IMG/VR virus record: IMGVR_UViG_3300025890_000047
Coordinates: 1 to 43,612 of that record
Source of the DNA: a virus
Reading direction: 5' to 3' (one strand)
DNA length: 43,612 nt
Shown here: one piece after another, positions 17,854 through 29,000 of the stretch
Layout of the letters: every line of letters begins with the position of its first letter
Position numbering within the stretch: position 1 is the stretch's first letter
Notes under the pieces: generated by a model
Database searches by the model: none
Told to the model about the DNA's origin: nothing
Seen by the model: only the letters and a program-made list of their open reading frames with translations
Program-made: the position numbers and the translations under genes

Positions 17854-19820
17854 TGGCTTTCTCAGCAAACTTCTTTGACGCATACAACACCGAAAAGACT
17901 AACATCCGTAAGAGGCGTAAAGAAAACGCTGAGATGTTTGAGGCATATAAAGATGCCAAAGTCGCTGATGGTGAAGAAGTATCTGTAGAAGAACTATCTA
18001 ATATGAGAAGCAATCTAGCTGGTGGCGACTTCTATTTTGGTCAGGCATTGCCAGCCGAAAAGATGATGGGTGCGTTAGCTGACCGAACAAATGAAAGAGT
18101 TACTAATACTATTTCTGCTGAGTTTGCACAACAAGCAGAGCAGACACAAAAGATTTCTAAGGTGGTCGATAACATAGTTCCTAGTCTTTTAAACATCGCT
18201 GACATTGATGGTGCTGATGGTCAGGAAAAACTAAAGGCAAGGTTTACAGCGATCAACCCTAAAGACCCAGCATTTGGAAACCAGTTATATGAAAGCTGGA
18301 AAGATAGATTACCTAACATGATTGAAGTTGCCAAAGATAAAGAAGTAAATGACTTTATGGCAAAACACAGTGAAGCAAATTTATTTAGTGAAGTAGAGCA
18401 TCTTACTGTTGGTCTTCCAGCTTGGAAGGTTAATGCTATTAGGCAAGGGTACTTATCAAAAGAAAAGGTTTTTGATAACAAGAACTTTACTGATGCTTTG
18501 AAGAACGTAAATCTAAACACAAAGCCAGCAGAGTTTACTCGTATGGGCACAACAGAGTTAGATGATTTTGCTAAACTGTATCTTTTAAGAAATGGTGTTC
18601 TTGAAAAAGATATTACTCCAGAGAGAATAGCTGCTACTAAAGCTGCACTTCAGCCTATATATAATGCTGAGACAAGAGCATATTCAGAAAAACAAGAAAC
18701 AAAGTTTGAAGAGGATGTTGAGAAAGACATTGCCTTGTTGGATATGATTTCAGACCCAACGCTGGATAACCAACGAATGATGTTAGATACAGTGAACAGG
18801 TACAGAAGAGATAATGAGTTACCCGAATATACAAGTATAAATGATGCGAATTTTCAAAAGCTCCTAAAGTCTATGGGAACTCCAGCACTTTCTGCTGCCA
18901 AAGCAAAATATACAAAAATGAAAACGACTGCTGATGCAACAGCAAAAACAATATATGATGCAGCAGTAACCACTTCGCAGAGTAAGTTTGATAGTATCTT
19001 AAAAGGTATGTCAGATAGCGATAACAAAACTGCAACAACAGGTATAGCTGAACAGTTACACAATAGTTATCACATACCACCTTCAATGGTTAGTACAGTT
19101 TTAACAGATATTCTGACATTAGTGGAAGACGACTTTCCAAGTAACCCAACTGAACAAGCTGCTATAATAGGTTTGATGGTTAGGAGACATGGATTATCAA
19201 CAAGCACTGAAGCTATACTTGATTATCAGGCTGCTCAAAGAAAAAGAGATGCAATAGGTATCAAGCCAAACACAACAGTAACAGAATATTTTGACATGGA
19301 GATGAAGCCATTTCTTGTTTTCATACAAAAGCCTATGACACAGATAGCTCTTCTGCCTATAAACAAACCTGTCTTGACGAATAGTGCATACCCTAATGGA
19401 ATATCAGTTCCAGACATACAGAAAAAAGCTATTCAAACTGCTAATGATTTTTTTGATAATATGATTAAGCAAATTGATATGAATGAGTTTCTTTTAGATG
19501 GTGATGATGATGATGGTATTCTTACCATTACTAAAAAAATAGAAGACGCAAGAACTGCTGCCATCATGGAAATCAATAATGCCAAGCCTAATGCCAAGCC
19601 TACATACTTCAGTAAATCTGGCCCTAATTACATAACGAATAATCAACCACTACCTCAAGGTATGAAGGCTGGAAGATACCAATTACAGAATGGTCAGTAT
19701 GTTTATGTGGGGCCATTGACCCAACAACAACAGAATACAAAAATTGTTGGTGGCGTTAGAATGGTTAAGAATGGTAGAGGTCAATGGGTTAGAAGTAACA
19801 ATCAAAGTAACATACCATAA
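17853..19820 (+). CDS. Internal virion protein, large helical (T7 gp15-like role)
   Basis: A 655-residue, strongly helical, soluble protein beginning MAFSANFFDAYNTEKTNIRK. It is charged with no membrane segment, contains long helices (residues about 130-400) and ends in a small beta-like tail (GMKAGRYQLQNGQYVYVGPL) followed by a Gln/Asn/Arg-rich end. It lies between the coiled-coil protein and the giant protein, matching the middle member of podoviral internal core sets. Translation is coupled to its neighbours on both sides by TAATG overlaps. No specific family recognised. Confidence 0.6.
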   Translation: MAFSANFFDAYNTEKTNIRKRRKENAEMFEAYKDAKVADGEEVSVEELSNMRSNLAGGDFYFGQALPAEKMMGALADRTNERVTNTISAEFAQQAEQTQKISKVVDNIVPSLLNIADIDGADGQEKLKARFTAINPKDPAFGNQLYESWKDRLPNMIEVAKDKEVNDFMAKHSEANLFSEVEHLTVGLPAWKVNAIRQGYLSKEKVFDNKNFTDALKNVNLNTKPAEFTRMGTTELDDFAKLYLLRNGVLEKDITPERIAATKAALQPIYNAETRAYSEKQETKFEEDVEKDIALLDMISDPTLDNQRMMLDTVNRYRRDNELPEYTSINDANFQKLLKSMGTPALSAAKAKYTKMKTTADATAKTIYDAAVTTSQSKFDSILKGMSDSDNKTATTGIAEQLHNSYHIPPSMVSTVLTDILTLVEDDFPSNPTEQAAIIGLMVRRHGLSTSTEAILDYQAAQRKRDAIGIKPNTTVTEYFDMEMKPFLVFIQKPMTQIALLPINKPVLTNSAYPNGISVPDIQKKAIQTANDFFDNMIKQIDMNEFLLDGDDDDGILTITKKIEDARTAAIMEINNAKPNAKPTYFSKSGPNYITNNQPLPQGMKAGRYQLQNGQYVYVGPLTQQQQNTKIVGGVRMVKNGRGQWVRSNNQSNIP

Positions 19821-19963
19821 TGGAACATTCTAAAAACAAAGAAGACAATAGGGCTAAGTACCCCGAAGTCGCCAAGTTTGTAGACGAGGTGCGAAAGCAT
19901 TTCCCTGGTGCTAGAGTTACAAGTATCAAGCCAATCAAGGACAAGCCACCCGAAAAAAAGTAG
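19820..19963 (+). CDS. 47-residue basic protein
   Basis: A short gene whose ATG overlaps the TAA of the preceding internal virion gene (TAATG). It encodes a highly charged 47-residue protein with a middle helix (YPEVAKFVDEVRKHFPGARV) and a Lys/Pro-rich end. The stop is immediately followed by the GGGACGACTG word and the leader of the giant gene. The compact helix-strand layout suggests a folded protein rather than chance. Function unknown. Confidence 0.55.
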   Translation: MEHSKNKEDNRAKYPEVAKFVDEVRKHFPGARVTSIKPIKDKPPEKK

Positions 19964-20030
19964 GGACGACTGCTAATATTAAGCCATGTATTCTTAGTGC
20001 AAATTTAACGCATAGTAATGGAGTACGAGC

Positions 20031-23000
20031 GTGGCATTTAAAGACAGTCAAGAAGGTGGGGATTGGTCTTGGTTAGATCAACCTTCAGGTGAGGGTTCAG
20101 CTTCACTTGGTTATGCAGCAAACTTAGATAAACAAAAGGCTCTCGAAGTTTATAAGAACGGGGAGTTTATCCAAGACATCATGGATTACTATGGTGAGCG
20201 AGATGGAATAACCTTTAGTTCAAATGAAGAAGCCTACGACAAATTCTGGACTGATCGTACATGGCGTAACCTCAATACTTTTGCTATTGGTGCTGATTAC
20301 TTAGATGGTAAATCTAACACTGATGCACAGAACATACGACTTGCCCGACTTCAATCAGTGCACACAGCCCTACCAGATTTCTGGCAAGAGGGTGGTAATA
20401 GAGATGCTGGTCATTTAGCAGATATTGCTGGATCAGTAATCTTAGACCCAATTAACGCAATAGGTTTTGGTGCTGGTGGTGCAGCAGCAAAAACAGCAGC
20501 CTTCACAGCTATACGAAGTGGGCTGAGTAAAGAAGCAGCAAAGTCGGCTGGTCGAAACGCAGCAATGAAAAAAGGTTTTGTTGCTGAAGGTGCAGCTAAC
20601 GCACTCGTTGAAGGTGTGGCTAATGTTGGTATTCAAAACAGAGATATAGAAATAGGGCTAAGAGGAGAATATAATCCTTTTGAAACTGCTACTGCTTCTG
20701 CTATGGGCTTTGCCTTGGGTGGTGCTCTCGGTGTTCCTATGGGTCTTGCTGGTGCTTATATGCCAGCCTTTACCAAAGCTGGGAGATCAGGGTCTCACGA
20801 CTGGAAGACATCAAACAAATTATCTCAAGGTATGCGTGAAGGAAAAAAAGCTAGGTTCCAAGACAAACTAGACGCTGCAAGTAACGAAGTTGCAAACGAG
20901 ATTGTAGACGAAGTCGATGATATGACAGCTTCTCAAATCTTGAGAGGCAATGTTATTGCTAGAGCAAAGCAAGATTATGACAAAGCCAGAGCTGAAACAG
21001 CAGAACAAAATGGTGGACTAGATTTAGAAAAGGGAGATGCAAATAATCTTCCTGATGGAGAGCTTTCAACTTGGTCTAATTTAGAAGCTGCTTCAGCACG
21101 AGTGGATCATTTAGCCAAAGCCTCTCACGAAAGAAAAGCGTCAGCACAACAAATAGCTCCTGAAGACCCAGCTAAAGCTAATGACTTAATGAATGAAAGT
21201 CAGAAACTAGCTGAAGCATCTAATGCTATTCAAGACGCATTTAATAGAATGAATAAGAAGTACGAAGACGGGCTAGTGCCTACTGAAAAAGAAATTGAAA
21301 CTCTTTTGTCAGAAGATCAAAGAGCACAGCAATTATTATTTGATTTTAATACAGGCAGTGACCCTAATGTTAAAAACCCAGTTGATCCAAAAGATGCCGT
21401 TATTCCTGGTGCACGACCAGACACTCAACTTCCAGATGGTTCAGCCGTACAAGATGTTGCACCCAAGACAGACCCTGTAGCTGTTCAAGCAGAGGCAAGG
21501 CAAGTTGAAATCAATAAGGCTCAGACAGATGTAGACAATACAAAAGCGTCCTTTGAAGCTGGTGCGACAAAAGTAAATAATGCCAGTCGTAAATTAACAA
21601 GACTTACAGGAGCCTATGAGCGATCATTACAGTCTGGTGTTCCAGAAAATGTTACGTCAGCAGAACAAGCACTAAGGGTAGCAGAAGAAGAATTAGATGT
21701 TGCGACTGGTGAATTGGAAGTATTAACTAACAATGCTAAGATTGCTGAAGATGCTCTTGTTGCAAAAAAATCTGAAGAGTTAAAGGCTGCACCAGATCAA
21801 GACACTTCTCCAGAAGTCGTGGCTGAAACAGAAGCAACAGCTACTGGCAACAAAGTCGTTGAAGAGCCACAGTCGGCAGAAGAAATTGTTGATGAGTTAG
21901 TTAACAGCACTGACCCAGATGAGAAGATTAGCTTCACCAGCCTCAAGTCTACATTAAATTATATTGTTGATGAGCTTGGCTTTAGCCGTGCAGAAGTTAT
22001 TAACTCTTTACCGAAAGCTAAAAAAGGTAGGCCAACTAACGCAGACAAAGAGGCGTTTAGGTCTGCTGCCATTCAGTTTACAGAACGAGCAATGGTACAA
22101 CAACAAGCTCAAAATGCTATTGAACAGTTAACTTCACCAGAACAATTCTTTGATTTTAATGTTGTTTCTGGAATTTTAGATAGCACCTTTACTGATCCTC
22201 GTCTTCGTGCCATTGCTCAAGACGAATATATAACAGCTATAGCTGACCAATCCCCATCTTATATTGCTAACCTGATTAGCGAAAATCCAAACTTAAAGAT
22301 GTCTGAAATTTTAATTCAGGCAGAAGATTACTTCGGAAAAGAAGTTGCTGAGATAATGGCAAACTCTATGAAGTCAGATGTGGTTCAAAAGTCCTCTATA
22401 GATATGGATAAGTTAATTGGCAAGAAAGCTGCGATTGGAAACATGACCAGTAACATCAAAGCCATGAACGACACTATCTTTAGAGTTAGTGAACTTAGGA
22501 AAGCTATCCTTGGCAAATTAACAGACGAAGAATTTAAGCGTGGTTATGGTCAAGTAACTGAGACAAAAAAAATACGGGGTCAAGAGAACCTTACTCAAGC
22601 ACAAGTAAACCAGATTGTTAACAACCCAAACTTCAAGGGTCAGGTAGACACATACAGTAGTTTCTCTTTCCAAGCTGGCTCTGGCTCCACACCACAAAGA
22701 GCCGTTGCTAATGATGCAGAGAAGCAAGTCAAAGAAATAGCTAAGTCAAATGGTATTAACCCAGACCTAAACTCTGGCGAAATCATTGAACAGTTAGAGA
22801 TGCGTGTTCGTAAATTAGAGAACGAGCTTGACGCTGGCGTTAGAACACCTATCGATATGACTAAGCCTCAAGGCTCAACTCTTACTAAAGCTGAGTTTGC
22901 ACAGTTAAGCGAAAAGCAACAAATCATGGAAGTGTTTGTGTCTCGACTACCAAAAGGAAAGGTAGAACAGATCAACGCAATGAGAGAACAGCTTATCAAA

Positions 23001-26000
23001 GCTAACATTGCAGATGGTACTATTACTCCTGAGATGGCAGTAAGCACAGCAGATTTAGCTGTTGAAAGAACGATCGAAAACATGATGAAGCGAGATGAAT
23101 TGCTTGGTCAAGTTGATGGTAAGGGAAAGTCTTTCTCCTCTAATCAGTCAACAAGGGGTATGCAAGATGCCTCAGTTGCAGATCAGTACGCAGACAATGC
23201 CTCACACATGGGTAAAACATATGAAGGTGGCTTTGGTAAAATAAGTATTGGTCGTAATAGAACTATGGTTGGTGGTTCTGCATCTAAGAGAGTACAGAAG
23301 ATACTTCGATCTGCTAACAGGGTTGGTTTAAATGATGGTGCAGTCTTTAGAAAGCACGGCATTGTTAAAGGTGAGAGTGCTACAGTTTCATTTCAAGAAG
23401 CTGCACTGCAAGAATTAGAACAGTCGTTTATCGACAACGCTACTAACCGAGTTGTCAGAAGTGACGAAAAGATTAAAGACAACAAGGTTGAGTTTGACAA
23501 TGCAAATAATGCAATCAAAGAAGCGAATAAACTTAACGCTCAAATTAAAAAGTTAGATAAAGAGATTGATGAAAACCCTGGTGCAGAAAATGTACCTCAA
23601 CTTGAAAAAGATGTTCAACTTTTAAATCAGCAAGTAACTAAGATATATGAAGATGCTATTGCTAAAGCTCCTGATTATGCAGCAGAAAAAGGAAAGCTCA
23701 ATCAATTAGAGCCAACTCTCCGTGGCACAGTATTGGAAATAAGAAAAGAGTTTTCACAGGAAACTGCTAAAGAAGCTGCTGGTCGAAAAGCAGAAAACAG
23801 AAAGTCGTCACCAGTCGGTAAGGTACAGGTGATACTTAATGAGTTGAAAAACCACCAGACCAACATAGTAAAAGCTAAGAAGCGTGGTCGTTCTAAACCA
23901 ATCATGGATGCTTTGTATTCAGAGAAGAAAGAAATATATAAGCGATACAATGCTGAGTTCAAAAAACTTAGCAAGTCAGATCAGAAAAGAATTAAAGAGG
24001 CGAACAAGAAAGTCGCAACACAAACTGCTGCTGAAATTGAAATCAGGCAGCGAGCTAAAGAACAAGAAGTCGCAGACATTAAGATAGATGAAGTTCCAGA
24101 GTGGTATGGTCTTGATGACATAACACCTGAAGAACGAGTTGGTATTATTGAAGATAGTCAAAAACTAGCAGATCAAAACAATAAGTCTCAGGCAGCAGAA
24201 GTAGAGATTAAACAAAAAGCACAAGCTGTTTTATCTAACGACTTGCCTAAAGACGAGATGGTAAGAATAATACTAGAGTTAAAGTCTGAGCTTGATGCAA
24301 TCAAGAATGGTGTACCACCAACTAAAGCCCCAACTGGCACACAGTTCAAACCCTACATCAGAAAAATAGATGGGTATGAAGTGGACGTACATAATCATTT
24401 TAAGTTTGAAGGAAAGGGAGGCGAAGGCTTCCTAGTATTTGATGGTGTCCGTGTAGCTCAAATGGGTAAGATTGGAGACAAAGTAAGTCTTACACTTATT
24501 ACAGACAAGGCTTCAAGTAACGACATACGATTGTTCAGCAACTCGAATATGATGAAAGATAATATCCCTGAGATATTTAAAAACAGAATTGCTGAGTATG
24601 CTGAAAGAACTGGAGCTATCATTAAGACTGAGGGTGAAGAAGGCTTGCAGTTCAAACAAGAGTGGAACAAGTCAGAAACATATAAAGGTCGTGCTGAAGC
24701 AGATGCAGAAGACCTTGTAATTGATGATCCGACTGTAGAGACATCTCCTATATCTGATCCTAAAAATGTTATGACACATACAGCCAACGACTATCAGGTT
24801 CCTCCTGGTCGAAAGATGGCTGTGCAAATTATTGATGATGTTGAAGGTTCAGCACTTCATGGAGTTGTCCGTATCCCTAACCCTAACCAAACTATAGGTC
24901 AGGTATTAAAGACCAGTTCTAATAAGAAGTTTATTATTGGTCATGTAAAAATAGATCGTAAGATAGCATCTGGTCGTAGAAAAAAGGGTATGGCTAATGT
25001 TGTTACCCCAGCCTCTCTTGCTGAAGCTATGGAAGACTTTACTCCATTAACTCCATCAGAGGGTAAGGTCACTTATCAAGAAGGACAATTACTTTTAGGC
25101 AACAAAACAGTCGCAGATAAAAGCCCACGAAAAAGAGCTATGCGACCAGTTAAGGTTGAGGACTTAGGCAATATTAAGGTTAAGAAAAGTTTTCTACCTA
25201 ATGCTGTAGCAGACAAAATTGATAACGCTGCTGACTTACAAGCCTATATTAATAACTTAGAAAACATTTCATGGAGCCGACTAGGTACACTTGCAGATGT
25301 CAAAAGGTTTACGAATACTTTAAAGCAAGCCTACGCAGCAATGGGCAACGCAGTTCCTAATGGCGTGAAAAGAATTGAGTTAGATCAACGACAGTCTTTC
25401 AAAACTCTTCGTAATGTTTTTAAAGGAAGAGCAGATGATGAGATTGAAGCATCGCTAGATTTCCTAAGACGAATTAACCCTGATGGCTCCAATGGAGCTA
25501 TGCCAAGGTTTGAAGGCGTAGATGGAATTGAGGGAGATGCTAACGCAGTCGGTGCTTATAATACAAACGATGGAAAGATATTATTAACTGACAAGCTATT
25601 TGAAAAGGGTGGTGATGAACAGTTACGACCTATACCAGCGACCATAACTGTTGTGCATGAGGTAGGCCACTGGGCTTATGACAACATGTTAACTCCATCT
25701 GAAAAGATGATGTTCTGGCACTCTATGTCAAAATATTATGATGCAGATGGTAATTTAGATATGGAGCTTTTACAGAAAAGACTGCCAGGAATAAGTGGCA
25801 ATGAGATTGAAAGTCCAGCAGAATTATTTGCTCATCAGTTTACATCTTATGCTTTAAATATTGGAGCAGTTCCAGACGCTGCATTGTTTATTAAAGTTGC
25901 ACGACACGCTGTAACATTGATTGAGCGTTTTGTGTTTGGCAAACATCCTATGGGAATACAAAGTGCTGACCCAGATTTAGAAGCATTGTTTGAAAGAATT

Positions 26001-29000
26001 ATTCCTAGAAACCAGTTTGATGCAGATGGATCAGTTGTTCATGGAGCCAGTCGTTTTGCTGGGCTTGAAGAGAATGGCTATACTGTATCTCCGACTGCTG
26101 GGTTTATAGGAAGACAGCTTAATGAATTAGATAATATGCGTAGTAAGCTAACATCTGTTATGAACGTATCAATCGTTAATGATGTTGCTGATACACAGTT
26201 GTTATTAAAAACCCTAGAGGAGACAGGGAAAAATATCTATAGCAAGTTTGGTGGTGGGCAAGGCAAGACACATCATTACACTAACAAAGCTACTGGAGAA
26301 GGTGGAAATCAAAGAGTACGACTGCTTGATGGTCAAGTCACAAACAAGCAAGAAGTCGTAACAGGAGATGGCTCTACTAAGCTAGTTAACATATATAATT
26401 ATCCAGCAGCAAGACGAGCCAGAAACAGATTGCTTAATGCTCAATCTGCCATTCGTGATTACATGAAAGAAGTTACGACTTACGAAGCATCTACAAAAAC
26501 ATCTACTGATGATGCAGAGCTACGACAGTTAATTGCTTCACAACAAATGGACATGGAAGATGCTATGCCTGACAACTCGTTCATTGAAATGGATGAAATG
26601 GAGTTGGCAAACGTAGGTTCTTCTTGGGAGGCTCAAGCCGAAGTTCTCTCTAGGCAGATGACTATGACTACTGGAAACCTTAACTTCATGCACATCCGAA
26701 GACTGGCTGGCGACATGCTTAATGCTATTGACGATGGACAGCGTGAGCTTGTTAAAGCCTTCAATCGTAATATGCCAAGAGATGATATGTCTCGTCAGGT
26801 ATCAATCGACTTCAAAGGTGATGCAAGTATTACTCAGCCAAGCATCAAGGGCAGAAAGAAAAAGATGGGCGATGCTATACAGCTACGTCAAGAGAAGCAG
26901 TTGGTTAATGATATTAAAGAATTGGAAACTGAAAGTGTATTGTTAACTCAAGTTGGTAATGATGCGTTGTTAAGTGCTATCCGTAATGGCGATCCTAAAA
27001 TATTTATGGATAGCTTGGCTGAAACAAACCCTGTGATTAAGAAGTCTGTTAAGCAAATGACGGACGCAGAGCTTAATGCAGAAAAGAAAAGAACAAATTA
27101 TGGAGACAAGCGTAAAGTTGACTTGGCGTTAGAAGTCTCTGCTCGTAAGAACGCAAGTAAAAATGTAAACCAAGAAGAAGCTGAAATCGTATCAGACCCA
27201 GCCGTACAAAAAGCTATTAATAATGAGGTAGCTCAAACTGCTGGCACTGATAGCATAGCTGGTATCCCAGCCAAGACACCACAGCCTATTAAAGATTTCT
27301 TGAGGGGTCTTACTAATGGCGACAAAGTGCAAGAAGCTGTAGGTCAGAACCTGATTTATAGATTACTTAATGTTGGAGGTCACACTATTGACGACTTCGA
27401 TACTGGCTTTGTTCCAGAAAGTATTATGGAAGGCATCTTTACACAGAATACAGTTCCAAAAAGAGCGACTGGAGAACCAGCTTCTTTGAAGGATCAGGCA
27501 TATAACGGCTTGAGAAAAGAATTAAGAGCTATAACTAAGTCCCTTTCTGGTAAGGGAGATATGACACCTAGAGATATGGAAGTAATGTCAGACTTGGCGT
27601 TTCATTTATCTATGTCTGATGCGACTAAAGCTAAATTTGTAAGCAACATGAGAACCCTAGAATTACCTTCTGGTTTGGATAGTTTGCTTTGGTTACGCCA
27701 AGCTATGGTTTATAAGGCTGAAGGTAATTTAGCAGAGTTACAAAGACATGTTCGTGTCTTTGAAGTCGAAGATGGTTTCTATAAAATCCCAGCAAATCCA
27801 AAAGCTCAAGAGCTAATGAGGATTGTGAACAGACACTTTGAAACTATTGCTTACTCACTCAATGGTAACTTTGACCCTGACAAGCTACCACTACAGTTGA
27901 TGAGCTATGGAGACATGTTCGCATCTCAACGTATAGACACAGGCATATCTTCAGCAGTTGATGGTGCAGATAAACGCTTTGTTAATAAGCATGTAGTTCA
28001 AGATTACGCAGTTGAAGCAGTAGACAAATTGCATCAAGACAAAGAAATTATTGCTCGGTCTTTTCTTGGGGTAAGTCGAGAAGCTGATTTGAAAAATCAT
28101 ACATATATCCACTCTGGTCAAGATGGGATGAATACTCAAATTCATAAGACTGAGGTTGGTGAGTATGGCCCAGGTTATTACATGCAGACTTTGTCTGAGT
28201 TTAACTCAAAGTCGTCTGCTGATTTACATAACCGAGGGGCAGATGATTTAATTAAATCAAGTAGCGTATCTGACAATCTTAAACAAAAGTCTTTAATGGC
28301 AAACAGAAAACTGACCGATGTTAATATTGCTATTGATGCACTAAGCATGGAAAAGAAGATGGCTACTCCAGCTAGAAAGAAAGAGATTGTTGGTACTCTA
28401 CAGAACCTAGTCAAGAGAGCTAATTCTTTACAAACAATTATAAACAGAACAGCTACTGTAAACTTAAACAGTGATGTGGTTCCTGTATTTTCAAATCCAA
28501 GGAACATGTTTAATTTTAGTCGAACTGCAATATACGACTTTGTAAATCCTTCTGATAATAACATTGCACATATCATTGCTGATATGGGTGAAAAAGGATT
28601 GATCTCCGTAAAAGGCGTTCAAAAGTTACAAGAAGTTTTAGATGGTTCGTTCACTGGCTCTGACTTCTTCCGTGCTCTAACAGATGAAAACGTAGGTGTT
28701 ATGCACAAGCATGGCGATAGCGTAAATTCATTTGAAGCAAAAACAAGACTTAATGAATACCTTGAAGATGCTGGTTATGAAGGTTCAGTTCACTCAAATA
28801 AAAATAGTGAGACTGTAATAGTTAACTACAATAGCGAAACAATGAAGCCTATTAACGGAGACTTTACCGAAGCAGAACTTAATAACACCAATCAAGGGAA
28901 ATCTGGTGGAGATATAAAACCAACTGGCGACTTGTTAATAAAACAATTAGAAGAAGGCGAAGCCTTTGACCCAACCGACTTTGTTGGATTTAGTGCACAG

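Noticed and set aside
28178-28576. Long minus-strand open frame of 132 codons inside the giant gene
   Set aside because: It is antisense to a continuous coding frame with domain motifs and has no ribosome site; it is a shadow.
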